A stretch of DNA of 64,000 nucleotides. Origin: Flaveria trinervia (Eukaryota; Streptophyta; Magnoliopsida; Asterales; Asteraceae). The notes under the pieces were generated by a model, which was not told the DNA's origin, made no database searches, and saw only the letters and a list, made by a program, of their open reading frames with translations. Shown here piece after piece: positions 24,222 through 35,300 of the stretch (position 1 is its first letter; every line of letters starts with the position of its first letter). The DNA lies in the NCBI GenBank assembly GCA_025506515.1, contig CM046442.1, positions 8,926,596 through 8,990,595 of the forward strand, given 5' to 3'. The translations under genes and the position numbers were made by a program.

Positions 24222-25432
24222 TCACCCTGAACCCTCAGTCCTCGACTTCTTACAATCTCTGCTCATATGACCAGTTTCCCCACAGTTAAAACATTTGCCC
24301 GATAGGCAATCCTTCGCCATATGCCCTGTCTTCCCACACTTGAAGCACAAGTTTGACCCAAACCTACATTCCCCGCCGTGCTCCCTTCCACACTTGCCAC
24401 ACCTTTTCGACCCCGCACTTGATGTGACCACTCGGCGTTCATCCACCCGTGCCTTTTTGTTACCCATCGGGGCATCACCCCGACCAAACCGTTTCCCGTT
24501 CCAATTCCGATCACCACCACCCTTCTTATTCGCTTCAGTCACCACCACCTCCCGCTCGTCATACAGCCTCCCTGCCAAATCAACTGCCGACCTAAACGTG
24601 CTTGGCCGGGCGGCGATCATATGTCGGAGAACATCCACCGGTAAACCCTGAATGTACCTCTTGATTTTCTGAGACAGAGGCGTCACCTAATCAGGCACAA
24701 GCCGTGCCATTTCATTAAACTTGGTGGTATACTGCTGGTGTGTCATGGTTCCAGCCTCCAACTGCAGAAATTCCCTTTCCAACTTATCCATTTCCCAATG
24801 AGGACAAAATTCCTCAATCACCAACTTTCTCAGCTTAGGCCATTTCATTTTTCCAATGGCCCTACTACCCTCAGCTTGGACAATGTTGTCCCACCAGCAC
24901 AGAGCTAAATCCACAAAAGAGTGGGTAGCAAACTTCACCTTTTGGTCCTCTCGGCACTCGTTGATATCGAGAACAGCTTCCATTTCCCTCACCCACCGGT
25001 GAGCGGCTGCAACGGTGCCATTTCCATCAAAAGTAGGGGGCTTGCATCTCATAAAAGCCCCATAATTACATCCTCGTGCCGTCTCCGGCGCAGGCTCTTC
25101 TTCTTCATCCATCATCAGACAGAACCGTTTCCGGCCCTGGTTGTTCCCGTTCTCCAGAGGATCTGTTTCTTTCTTTTCTTTCCCCTTCTCGTACAGCCTT
25201 AATAACTTCAGTCACCACAGACGGTAAAATTGTCTGCATGACCTGATGGACTTCTTCTACAACAGCCCCTTTACTGAGGCTCTCAGATTGGCGCTTTTGT
25301 CGCCACCCTCCGGATGAGGGGTCTCTGGTTCTTCATGAACCACCCTCTCAACTCTGGGTCTCCCTCTCTTGGGTCGCGGGTCAACACCGTGACCTCCACC
25401 CTAGAAGCTTTCAAAGATCTACCTCCGGCCAT
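24222..25432 (-). pseudogene. Gypsy 1 gag
   Basis: The likely start is the ATG at 25432 (MAGGRSLKAS), the counterpart of 51315 in Gypsy 2. The gag core lies at 25115-24687 with FMRCKPPTFDGNG, HRWVREMEAVLD, ALCWWDNIV and a QLEAGTMTHQQYTTKF block. A stop follows VPD. The next block, 24686-24222, carries Cys/His-rich nucleocapsid motifs (CGKCG, CFKCGKTGHMAKDC, CFNCGETGHMSRDC). The start region is in a different frame from the core. Gag would assemble the particle and bind the RNA. Confidence 0.9.
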
Positions 25433-25765
25433 CACACGCACACTGAAAGATTCAAACACCAACACAGTCATTCAAGGAAACAACTCAGTTTATGTCAAGT
25501 ATAGTAAGTCCCTAATTACAGTGGCCAGTTGTGATTAGCCACTTACTTTACTCTTAATACCCCAAGTATTACCTGTCCTGACTACATCAGTATTTAAATC
25601 TGCATACAACACATAACACATACCATGCGCACATAAAACCGGTTAACTTTACGAAAATACCTGATGGCACGCAGCTACTCAGATTGGCATCCCATTCCCT
25701 TTCCGTCCCATTCTCAGTTTAAGATTAGGTTTATTTTGAAAATTTACCCATTTCACTTAAACTTT

Positions 25766-25780
25766 GGCTCTGATACCAAC
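25766..25780 (-). other. Primer binding site of Gypsy 1
   Basis: On the minus strand, two bases after the LTR end, this reads TTGGTATCAGAGCC, complementary to initiator tRNA-Met. It fixes the element's orientation. The Gypsy 2 counterpart (about 50968-50982) is mutated. Confidence 0.9.
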
Positions 25781-25781
25781 T

Positions 25782-27700
25782 TGTAAGGCCCCGTTCCCGG
25801 GACGCTTACAGCTGGGTTCTCATCGCACATAAAACATATAATTACATTTGTATTAATAAATCGCAGCGGAAAACTAAAACAAACTTTCATTTCCATGTAA
25901 ATGCTTTTGCAAACTAATACAACATTCATTACAAAAATAGTTTGTTCGCATTACAATGCAAAAACATTATCAAAAGAATGCCATCCCAAAAGAGCTGAGT
26001 AGTCGCCCGTGCCATCCTCAGCAATCCTTACCTGCCAACTGGAAACACATCAAAGTCAGCGTTGCTGAGTGAGTTCTAGTTTTATAAATAAAACATACTT
26101 TACTTTCATATAAAACCGTTCGTTACTTTTACATGATCACACATCGTACTACACATAGATAATATCATTAGTATCTTCTTCATTCGTTCATTCGTTCTTT
26201 CATTACCTTACTTGCGCATCGAACATCATCCATACCAATACCATGTGCTACACCCGGTTAGTCGTAGCTACCGGGCCAAAGTCAACAAATGAACAGCTAA
26301 ACGTATGCCACGGTACTAGGAGTAACCATCAGTCTTAGCTACTGGGCCGAAGTCAACAAATGAACAGCTAAACGTATGCCACAGTACTAGGGGTGAGCGG
26401 TAGAGGTTCTACATTCAGGGTCAATCACCAAGAAGGACCCGTTATCCGATGTGTGCAAGACGTTTCATTCGTTCATTAATACATGCATTCATTCATCATG
26501 TTCCTCTTTCTTTATCTTTCACTTTACGTTACATAATACTTCGTTCATTCATCATAACAGGTAAAGCCATAGGAAAGATTATACATCACACTAAGGAACA
26601 TTAACATGCATCAACATCACATCATACAGGGCAACATCATACATACACAACATGCAACATCATACATACACAACATGCAACATCATCACCCTCATCGTGC
26701 CCAACATGCTTTCTAAGACCTCGATCATCGTCTTAAAACTCTTATGGGAACCTTTACATCAAAACTTACATTTGCACTTTCCCCCGAAAGTCAGAAGTCA
26801 ATCTACACCTTCCTCGGGTTCAACAGCCCTATTCGGGCGTATGGACACCCTTCAGTCGCATGGCCTCCATGCGACTGAAATCATGCAATTGAACTAATAC
26901 GGATGAACACCTATGCGAATGAACATCCAGTCGTGCGAATGGACAATGCGGATGAAACACTACGCGACTGGACCTTCAGTCGTGCGAATGAACCTTCAGT
27001 CGCATGACCCCCATGCGACTGGCCCTTCAATCATGCGAATGAACCCCAATCGTGCGAATGGACCCCAATCGCACCCTAATCGGCCGTATGGCCTCCATTC
27101 GGCCTCCAGTCGATCGCCTAGCCCTAACTGATGCAGAATGCAGTTCAACCCGACTGCAGCCGAGGGTTTTCGGCCACCAAACTCATCTAAACCCATTTTA
27201 AGCCTAAATAGACCATCCTAAACCTTAGGGATGCATAGCATAACATTATTCAAGCACAACCAAGCAAGAAATCAAGCCCCAAACGGGTCCTACGCATACA
27301 TTCACGCATACATACGGGTTTTCACCCAAAACGCAAAACGCGAAAAAGGGTTTTCAGATGTGTTCCAGCCCCAAAATTATTCAAAAACATGTAAAAGAGG
27401 GGTCCTAGAACTCACCTAAACGAGCATAACGACAAGAGCTTTGATTTGGCTTGCTTCACGACAATTTTGGCGACCCGCACCGACCCGAACCGGCACTTTT
27501 CCTCTTTTCTCTTCTTCTTTCTCTCTTCTTCTCTTTATAAGCTGAAATGTGAGTGTGGGGAGAGTGGGCTGCCCTCTCCCTACATATATCACCACATTTC
27601 CCAACTTTTCTTCGTTGGCGAGTTTGGTCCCTCGACTTTTGGACTTTATTTTCTTTTCTTTCTTCACCGGCTTCAAAATAATAAATATTCGGGTGTTACA
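25782..27700 (-). repeat. 5' LTR of Gypsy 1
   Basis: 1,919 bp with the same ends as 18912-20807. Visible differences include a repeated ACATACACAACATGCAACATC-type unit near 26640-26680 and small indels. The minus-strand promoter candidate GATATATGTA lies near 27580-27590, in the conserved block shared with the other LTR. The inner edge adjoins the primer binding site. Confidence 0.95.
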
Positions 27701-27705
27701 AAGAG

Positions 27706-28064
27706 TGTCATTTTTTCTCAGATTAGACACAAATGGATCCCATTTGTCTGGCAGACCATCAGCAAACTAGAGACTTTATCTTCCATGGATGTGGTCACCC
27801 CATGACTATGCAACTCACTCTTCAAATGATAGAATCGGTAGCTCTCATTCCCAATTGGAGAGAAATTGTCAAATTTCTTCTTAAGAGATTTTGCCTTTAG
27901 TGCTTTCAGAGTTGCATTTCCTTCGTATCTCTTTGCCAAAGCCTCCTATAATTTCTTAGACTGCTTGTTCTCAGAGAACTGATGAAATATATCCTTAGGT
28001 ATAGACTGAGTCAACAAGGCATATACTTTCTTTTCAGCATTAACCTGAGAATAGCTAGAGTCTT
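27706..28064 (-). pseudogene. Copia A gag N-terminal part
   Basis: The minus-strand translation shows IPKDIFHQFSENKQSKKL, a stop, then LAKRYEGNATLKALKAKSLK, the SIEDKVSSLLMV-like block (here SMEDKVSSLLMV) and SNLRKNDTL. That runs into the Gypsy 1 insertion. Past Gypsy 1 the frame continues with ATLDINDFILKL at 18906. The sequence is lost upstream of about 28064, where a different repeat begins. Confidence 0.8.
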
Positions 28065-29215
28065 AAAATGCATGTTGGACCTGTGTGGTGCTCCTAATGG
28101 CAAGCAAAGTTAATGACCTGAGAATAGCATACTATAATGGCAACACAATGGTTAGTGAGTTCAAGAGTTTGTGTTTAATATAATTAATAACATTTGCATA
28201 ACATAAGAAGTGCATTGAAAATAGATAGCTAGTCTATATTCACAAGTAATAACTATAATGATTTCGCGATCGAAGCTGACTGTGTTTCGTTTGTTGCTTC
28301 CCGTCACGACTGTCATAGCCGACCCCTCACACCAACAATATTGTTCGTTTTGCCCATGATGAGCTCACGGATTTGCTTTTGTTTGCTCGGGTGAAAACTT
28401 CCTAGGGAGGTCACCCATCCCTAGATTGCTCCCACCTGAGCACGCTTAATTATGAAGTTCTCCTCTCATCCACAACCAATACGCCCAAAACGCATTGTGA
28501 TATTAGAGGTCGAACATTCTATATGAACTAGAAATCTCTCATGTCCACGACCGATGTGGGATATGTGTAGGGTGTCACAACTCACAAGCACCCCCTGTTT
28601 GGACTCATCGTCCTCGATGAGCCCGAGAAGTAACCATCCTTGGTGAGGTATGTCCCACATCCCAAACGACACAGGAGTGGCTCTAATACCAATTTGTCAC
28701 ACCTCAAATTTCACCAATGGGGTTCTGCTGCGAAGCGTGTGACAAACCAGGATCTCAGATACGGTCATATTAAAGGATACTATATGAATTTGAATAAACA
28801 TTTGAACTTTAATCAGAGTAAAACATAGTTGAAATAATAACAGTGCGGAAGCATGTAAATAAAATTTTAAACCAATGCTAAAAGTTGCCAAAAACATAAC
28901 GCCCAAATAAAACTGTTCAATGTAAGAAATAAGTTTGTCATGCATGTCCTGAGTGGATCCTTAGCCATGCAATCTAAACTAAAGCTTTCCTGTGACCTGA
29001 GAAAACATGCTAAAGTGTGTCAACATAAAGTTGGTGAGTTCATAGGTTTAACAACAGATAATATATTTGCAAATGTTCGCATGGTAAAGTAATTAAAGCA
29101 TATCGATAGGTAGCTAGCCTATAATCAAGTTACTTAGCGTTTCAAACCGAAGTTGACTGTTTGTAAGTTGTTTGCCTTTTCACCACGTCTAACACAGACA
29201 CTGATAAATGTTAGG
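28065..29215 (-). mobile_element. Terminal-repeat retroelement with 5S-like promoter (Cassandra type)
   Basis: Two diverged, related stretches (28065-28320 and about 28985-29210) look like parts of two LTRs. Between them are an LTR end at 28578 (GGGTGTCACA), a minus-strand polypurine tract (AGGGGGTG, about 28589-28596), an internal region of only 117 bp, and a minus-strand primer binding site (TTGGTATTAGAGCC, about 28682-28695) beside the second LTR start TGTCACACC at 28696. A very short interior, tRNA-Met primer site and 5S-like LTR segment match Cassandra TRIM elements. The left LTR is truncated by Copia A DNA and the right one loses similarity near 29215, where its own 5S-like part would be expected. 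Confidence 0.65.
28397..28460 (-). promoter_or_regulatory. 5S rRNA-like segment with RNA polymerase III internal promoter
   Basis: On the minus strand the segment reads like the second half of plant 5S rRNA. It has an A-box-like AATTAAGCGTGCTC, an intermediate element region, and a C-box-like GGGATGGGTGACCTCC followed by AGGAAGT. It is too short and altered to be a 5S gene, and it sits in an LTR, as in Cassandra elements. There it may drive RNA polymerase III transcription of the element. Confidence 0.8.
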
Positions 29216-30775
29216 TCAATTAAACCCCGTTCGACCTCCAGTCGAGTTAGAGTGACTAATGCGAGTGGGGTTTGTCAAACCCAGTAGTACTACTCAAAAT
29301 TACCTCGCTACTCATTACTAACGATTCGAGAATGTATGGGCTTTCATATATGTTTGCACTAACGTAACAGGCAATAAACAATAATACTATGAACCATTTA
29401 TAAATAATTTTGCATGTTTTCTCCCCCAAAAAGGAAAGAATGTAAAATAAAGGCCGTGAAGACTCACCTTGATTGCACAGCAACGAACAAGCAAAAGCAC
29501 AGTGACTAGGGTTTTTGATTAACTTGAATTTTATTTAATATAATTAACATTAATTATAAAAATTAACATACAAAAGGTACGGTTTCGTATTTCACAACTT
29601 AGTTATGACGCCATCCATCGATTGTTTCCTTCACATGCAGGTACTCATATATCAAAGATTTATAAAACCCGATTATCATATATCAAAGATTTACCATCTA
29701 TAGTAAACCGTCCATTAAATTGCACAATCTAACATCCAACCAAACTAACATCCAAGCATTGTATCTACATCATAACATCATCAAATCATGAATTCCAAGA
29801 ATAAAAAGTTTCATCTTATGGCAATGTATGAACTAGATGATCAAACCATGAATTTCTTGCATAATCAACATTATCTAGCATTCATACAACCTAACTAACA
29901 TCATATCAACATCTAACAATAATCAATTTCATCTTCTCACACATAATTTTGAACTAGGGTTCATCATGAATCAAAACTATGAAAACTTGATGAAATCTAA
30001 CCTTTAAACGAGTAGAATTCAAGAATTAGACTTGCTAACACCTTGCAACCACTCGAACTAATCAAAATCGACTTGTATGTGCTTATTGTTGCTCAATTTA
30101 GAAAAGAATGAGGAGTTTGGGGCTGCTTGTGGCCGAAATTGGGTTGTGGGAGGCTAGGGTTAGGATTTTTCAGCTTAACATAAATAGATTTTTGCATATA
30201 AACCCCCCTTTTAACCAACTTTTGTAAAAGTTTCTCTTTAGCATTTTTTTAACAATTTTAACTACAAATTACAAGTATTATTAATCAATAATCATAATCA
30301 CAAACATTTACAACAAGTCACACAACACATAAAATATATATAACACGTTGTCACGTTATGGCGTAAAATTTACAAAATAAATACTTAAAATTCTATAAAT
30401 TCATAAACCATATAATCACAACTAATAATCATAATTATTAATTATACTATTATTGTTTATCATAGATTATTATTATTAAGTCACCAACGTTCAACGACAA
30501 CTAGTGTGTGCTCACGACACATGTATGCAAGACCTAACAGAACTAATGGAGTTTGGTAACGGAACATTACTGGATGTCATGGTTCTCTTCCCTAAAAATA
30601 GTGTGTTAGGAAGTAAGGTTGTAAAACTCACCTCGAATGCATAGCTACAAACAACAAGTAATAAACAGTTAGGTTTCCTTACAACCTGGATTAACATAAT
30701 TACTTAGGTTGATACTAAGTTTACAGAATTAGATTGTACAACTTTATGCTCTTAATTAGACCCCATTCAACAACA
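29216..30775. other. AT-rich repeat-derived DNA
   Basis: No coding domain seen. A stretch near 29461-29520 (ACTCACCTTGATTGCA...) resembles another near 30629-30680 (ACTCACCTCGAATGCA...). Both lie beside small shared motifs, so they may be remnants of related LTRs. The rest is low-complexity AT-rich DNA. Confidence 0.45.
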
Positions 30776-30905
30776 CCATGCATCACCCATACATGAACAA
30801 AATCACAAGAATACACTCACACACACTCCAGCACACCACAATATCCATGCATCACCCATACATGAACAAAATCACAAGAATATATTCACACACACTCCAT
30901 GCACA
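30776..30905. repeat. 65-bp tandem duplication
   Basis: A unit beginning CATGCATCACCCATACATGA and ending in a CACACACTCCA-type stretch occurs twice in tandem with a period of about 65 bp. The wider region is rich in CACA microsatellite. Confidence 0.75.
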
Positions 30906-31119
30906 CCATAATATGCATAAGTACATACACAAAATCACATGTGTTTAAGTTTTTTAAACCCTAAACCCATACACCCATTGCACATGCATCCCAGGCATAA
31001 CATAATATGCATACCCACTCAATCACCTCATAACTTAGGAAATCACACAATCCACACATGCATATCCTCGGTCCCAACCAAGGGTAACCGAAACTAAACC
31101 CATATCTAGTTATACAACC

Positions 31120-31212
<93 letters not shown>
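31120..31212. repeat. (CA)n followed by (TA)n microsatellite
   Basis: About 23 CA dinucleotides with one interruption run directly into about 23 TA dinucleotides with one break. A compound microsatellite of this kind is likely to vary in length. Confidence 0.95.
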
Positions 31213-31555
31213 TTGCATACACGTAACCATGCATCCAAACCCAACTGAAACCTATCACCCTTCCCTCTCAGACACTTAATAACCAATAGCCTTCAGACAC
31301 ATAATCATGCGTGCACACACACTAACCCTAATAGGTTCACATCAAAACACATCCACTAAACAACTGACACACTCACACATGCTCATGAATACTTTTCCAT
31401 GGCTGAGATCCTAGCACCTAACCATACACATCATGTGGTCAAAACCCAAACACCATCGACCACCCTTACGGTTGAGTTCTATTGCACCCGTAACCTAACA
31501 CAATCACACACAGAGAAACCGAACACACACACATGGTCACACACCCGTGTATGCT

Positions 31556-31690
31556 TTTATTGTTGTTTTTGTTGTTGGTGGTGGTGGTGTTGTTGCTGCT
31601 ATTGTTGTTGGTGCTGGTGCCGATGCCGGTGCCGGTGCCAGTGTCGGTGCCGATGTTGGTGTTGATGTTACTATTTTTGTTGTTGTTGTT
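31556..31690. repeat. TTG/TGG/GCC trinucleotide-rich low-complexity tract
   Basis: An imperfect trinucleotide tract (TTG, TGG, TGC, GCC, GGT) with two short open frames that I judge not to be genes. A (TTA)n run follows at about 31945-31978 in the AT-rich DNA leading to the kinase gene. Confidence 0.8.
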
Positions 31691-31940
31691 AAATTCAATG
31701 AATTCATATGGATTAAAAAATAATTAAAGTCCACCATAATATTACTATACTTACCCTATAGGTGTCTTAGGGTGAAAACTAAAATTATTATTTTGATATC
31801 CTAAAATGTTTTATAAACATTATAGATAATATAGATATTCATTATTGCTTTTTGTATGTTATGTATAATGAATTGGCTCATGTGATTCGTGGGTGCTACT
31901 GAGTCTTTTTTTCGAACAGCCTTAAATATTGATTATTTTA

Positions 31941-31978
<38 letters not shown>

Positions 31979-32262
31979 CTATGTAAATATTTGGTAACTA
32001 GTATTTAGTTAATAATATAATACATAATTTAAATTGTAAAAATATAAATGAAAATTATAAATATAATGTTAGTTTAAACTATTATAAATAAAGTAATACT
32101 TAATAACTTCAATCATATGCATCACTCATGTATTAATTATAAAGAAATTTATTAAATGAGGATAATTTAGGAACATTTGAATAAAAAATTTGTACCTTAT
32201 GCTTAAATAGTTGTTTTATGCATTTTAAAAAAGTAAAAATTTATCAATCTACATATGAGTTT

Positions 32263-32276
32263 TATATTATATATTA
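32263..32276 (+). promoter_or_regulatory. Candidate TATA box of the kinase gene
   Basis: TATATTATATATTA lies about 115-128 bp upstream of the chosen ATG (32391), a plausible distance with a short 5' leader. The surroundings are AT-rich, so the match is weak evidence. Confidence 0.35.
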
Positions 32277-32390
32277 GTAGAGATGTTTCAGGTGCAAAGA
32301 CTCCCAAACATTTGTAAGTCTATGTAATCTTATACTCTTATCCTCTCAGTTGATCTCTTCCTCCCCACAAAAGAGTAAGAAATAGTGAGA

Positions 32391-35300
32391 ATGCTCACCG
32401 GAAAAACACTTGTAATATTATCATGCCATATTTTCATGTACCTAACTAACTTTCTGATCAAAGCCCAACCTGAGTACCCTTTCTCTATCTGTCAAAACGA
32501 TACTACTTACACCCCAAATAGCTCTTACAGTAGAAATCTCGATGCAGCTTTATCTTTTCTACGCGGTACAAACTCGGGCTATGGTTACTTTAACGCGTCA
32601 ATGGGTCAAGGAGTTGATAAAGCCAATGTAATCTGCCTTTGCCGTGGCGACGTGGAGCTAAACATGTGTCAAAGCTGTTTGAGGGAATCTATTTATCGGT
32701 TACGTCATGAATGTCCTAACCAAAGAGAAGCTGTCATATATTATGAACTTTGTTATTGAAGTACTCTAATGCCAATATACTTAGTAATAATGATATGAGC
32801 AGAGATATTTACAGATTGAATAACTTTAAAAGCTTCTCTGATGAGAAGCAAGCCAATGATATTATCCATCCGTTTATGAACAAGTTGCAAAGGGAAGCAG
32901 CTGCTGGGACTTCATGGCTGAAATTTGCTATGGAGAACACAACGGGGCCCTATAACACAACGCTATACGGGCTCACGCAGTGTATTCCAACGTTATCGGA
33001 GCAGCAGTGCAACGAGTGTTTGGAATATGGAATTGATCAAATGTCATCGTGTTGTGACGGGCGAGTTGGTGTAGTAGTTCTTATGGCACGTTGTAATGTT
33101 AGGTATGAGACTTATGAATTTAACATCAACCCAGCAAGTCTCTCCCCACCAGAACAACCATCAACAATTTCACAACTACTGCCTAGCGTTGAATCGACTC
33201 CAGGTATGTTATAACTATGAGTTTTATAGGATTGTTATTTAAATCGACAAATAAACAAATATACCCGGTTGATCATTATCACTTGATTGAGATATTTTAA
33301 TGGTTAAATGATGCGTATTATAAATAAAATTATTGTTCAAAAACTTGCAAGTTAATATGCATTTATATTTTGTAAAGTTTAGGAATATTGCACTTACAAG
33401 AAAAGGTAAAATCCCACTAAAAAGGGTTGCTTTATATTTAATTTTAAAAAGTTTGATTTAATAGGATTACTATATATGTCAAACTTATAAAGAAATTACT
33501 TATTAAAATTCTTTAAAAGAAAAACGTTGTAAAAGGGTGTAAAATATTTTCATCTATGTGAGGCAGTGACTTCAACGTTCCACCTTTTATTTTATAAAAA
33601 GAGGAAATATTAATTAATTACATTGTATTTTATTCAGCTTACTATCTTACCGATCGATTTACACAAAAATAATAAAAATACTTTTACAATCATTTAATTT
33701 TTTTCCGAATTAGTATTTAGTAGTTTCTGATATAGTTTTCTAGCTTTAATACTTATGTGTATTACACGGCTTAATAAATAAAATATTATATACAATAAAA
33801 CTTATTAATTCTAAAATGATATTATAAGATAAAAAATAATTTAAATAACATATGAATAAACATGTACTATAATTAATAAAACAATGATATTAACTTTTCA
33901 GATAATTTTTGTTTAAAAAAACTAGACAATTTTTTAAAAGCAACAATTTTCAAATATTGTGATACTTAGAAAAATTGATGTTTTATAAAAAAATCCCTTA
34001 TTTTGTAAAAGTTTTTTTATAAATAAAATTAATAAGAGGAGTTATTTCTTAATTTATTTTATTTTTTTTAGTCTATGAAAAAAAATTAAATAATATTATT
34101 AGTAGTTATAGTAACTATTAAATAAAACAGAGAAGCGGAAAAAAATTGATGAAAAAGAATTTAATGTTATCACGTGTCACTCTCAATTAACTTTTTATTA
34201 GAGATAAAAAATATAAAGATAAAAATTACTAATTAATTCATGGTTATCTTAACCACTTTTTCAAATAACCTGCAAAATCTATAATTTCTAAACCAATTAA
34301 CATACCTATACAAGCTGATAATATCACATCAAAATTGGGAACGTTAGCAAATAATGCAAGAACTTCAAAACTGATTGGTTGACTGTTTAAATTGCACAAT
34401 AACGCAACAATATCCAATTATATTTATTGTAATCGTATTTGGGTTATCATAATCAATTCTTTATCTAATTTTCTATTTTTCAAATAAATTTTGCTATTTA
34501 TTTCTAATTTTTGCAGGGAAAAAAACTAGTCGAACTCGAACCTTAATGTCTATAATCATTCCGACCGTCACTGTAATAGTCATTGCTTCCATTTGCATTT
34601 TCTTTGCATTGAGGAGGAAGAAAACTCTGGTCAAAAAAGGTAAGTTTAAATTTTTTAAAGACTAGCTTAATAAGTTAATAAATAATAACATATATCCTGT
34701 TGATTGTTGATACAAACTTTGGAAGTATATTATTTTTTATGAAATAGTATACACTTTGATAGTAGATTTTAATCAATGAATAATTCATGTTTAGTTGTAT
34801 CAAGTTCCCAACTTATTCTATTATTTTTTGTCATCTCTTTCTGTTTCTTTAAAATGAACGGATATATATAATATTTGGATTAACAATGGAGTACCCTCAC
34901 GTTATATGATGTTAGATACTATATGTAACATAGTTTAATACACTCGTAAAACTAAGGTTTAGGTGCCACCGGGAGGTTTGACCATAGATAGAAGTCTAGA
35001 AGAACCTAGGGGTAGGTAATGGTTTGGTGAAGACATCTGCAATCTTATGTAGAAATGAAGTGAACACAATGGTCTCTTACATATATACTTTCTCACGGAC
35101 ATAGTGAAAACTAGAACTCAAATTTTAGCAGTACTTACTTTATACACCACAACCATTATGGATCCATACTAAACAATATCATCAAATAAATATCGATAAA
35201 CTTTGTATTTACAATTCAAAATTATTCAAATTGTTGTAGTTACTCTTTTCCTAGTTATTAGCTAATTAAGGACAGCTAAATAGTTCAATAGTTTATTATA

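Larger units (their letters stand above)
18912..27700 (-). mobile_element. Gypsy 1, full-length Ty3/Gypsy chromovirus
   Basis: A complete 8,789-bp element on the minus strand: 5' LTR 25782-27700, primer binding site, gag, protease, reverse transcriptase, RNase H, integrase with a C-terminal chromodomain-like end, polypurine tract and 3' LTR 18912-20807. It is flanked by aagag on both sides (18907-18911 and 27701-27705). It interrupts the gag of Copia A; removing it with one target copy rejoins that gag in frame. The chromodomain-like tail and LTRs of about 1.9 kb suggest the Tekay/Del group (inference). Stops and frameshifts make it non-autonomous now. Confidence 0.95.

Noticed and set aside
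28397..28460. 5S rRNA gene
   Set aside because: Only the second half of 5S is similar, it carries substitutions, and it lies in an LTR with primer site and polypurine tract beside it, so it is a Cassandra-type segment.
30961..31230. Cys/Val-rich frame over the microsatellite
   Set aside because: It is produced by (CA)n and (TA)n read on the minus strand.
33390..33430. CACTA transposon terminus (CACTTACAAGAAAA)
   Set aside because: An extra base in the motif, and no inverted partner or 3-bp target duplication found nearby.
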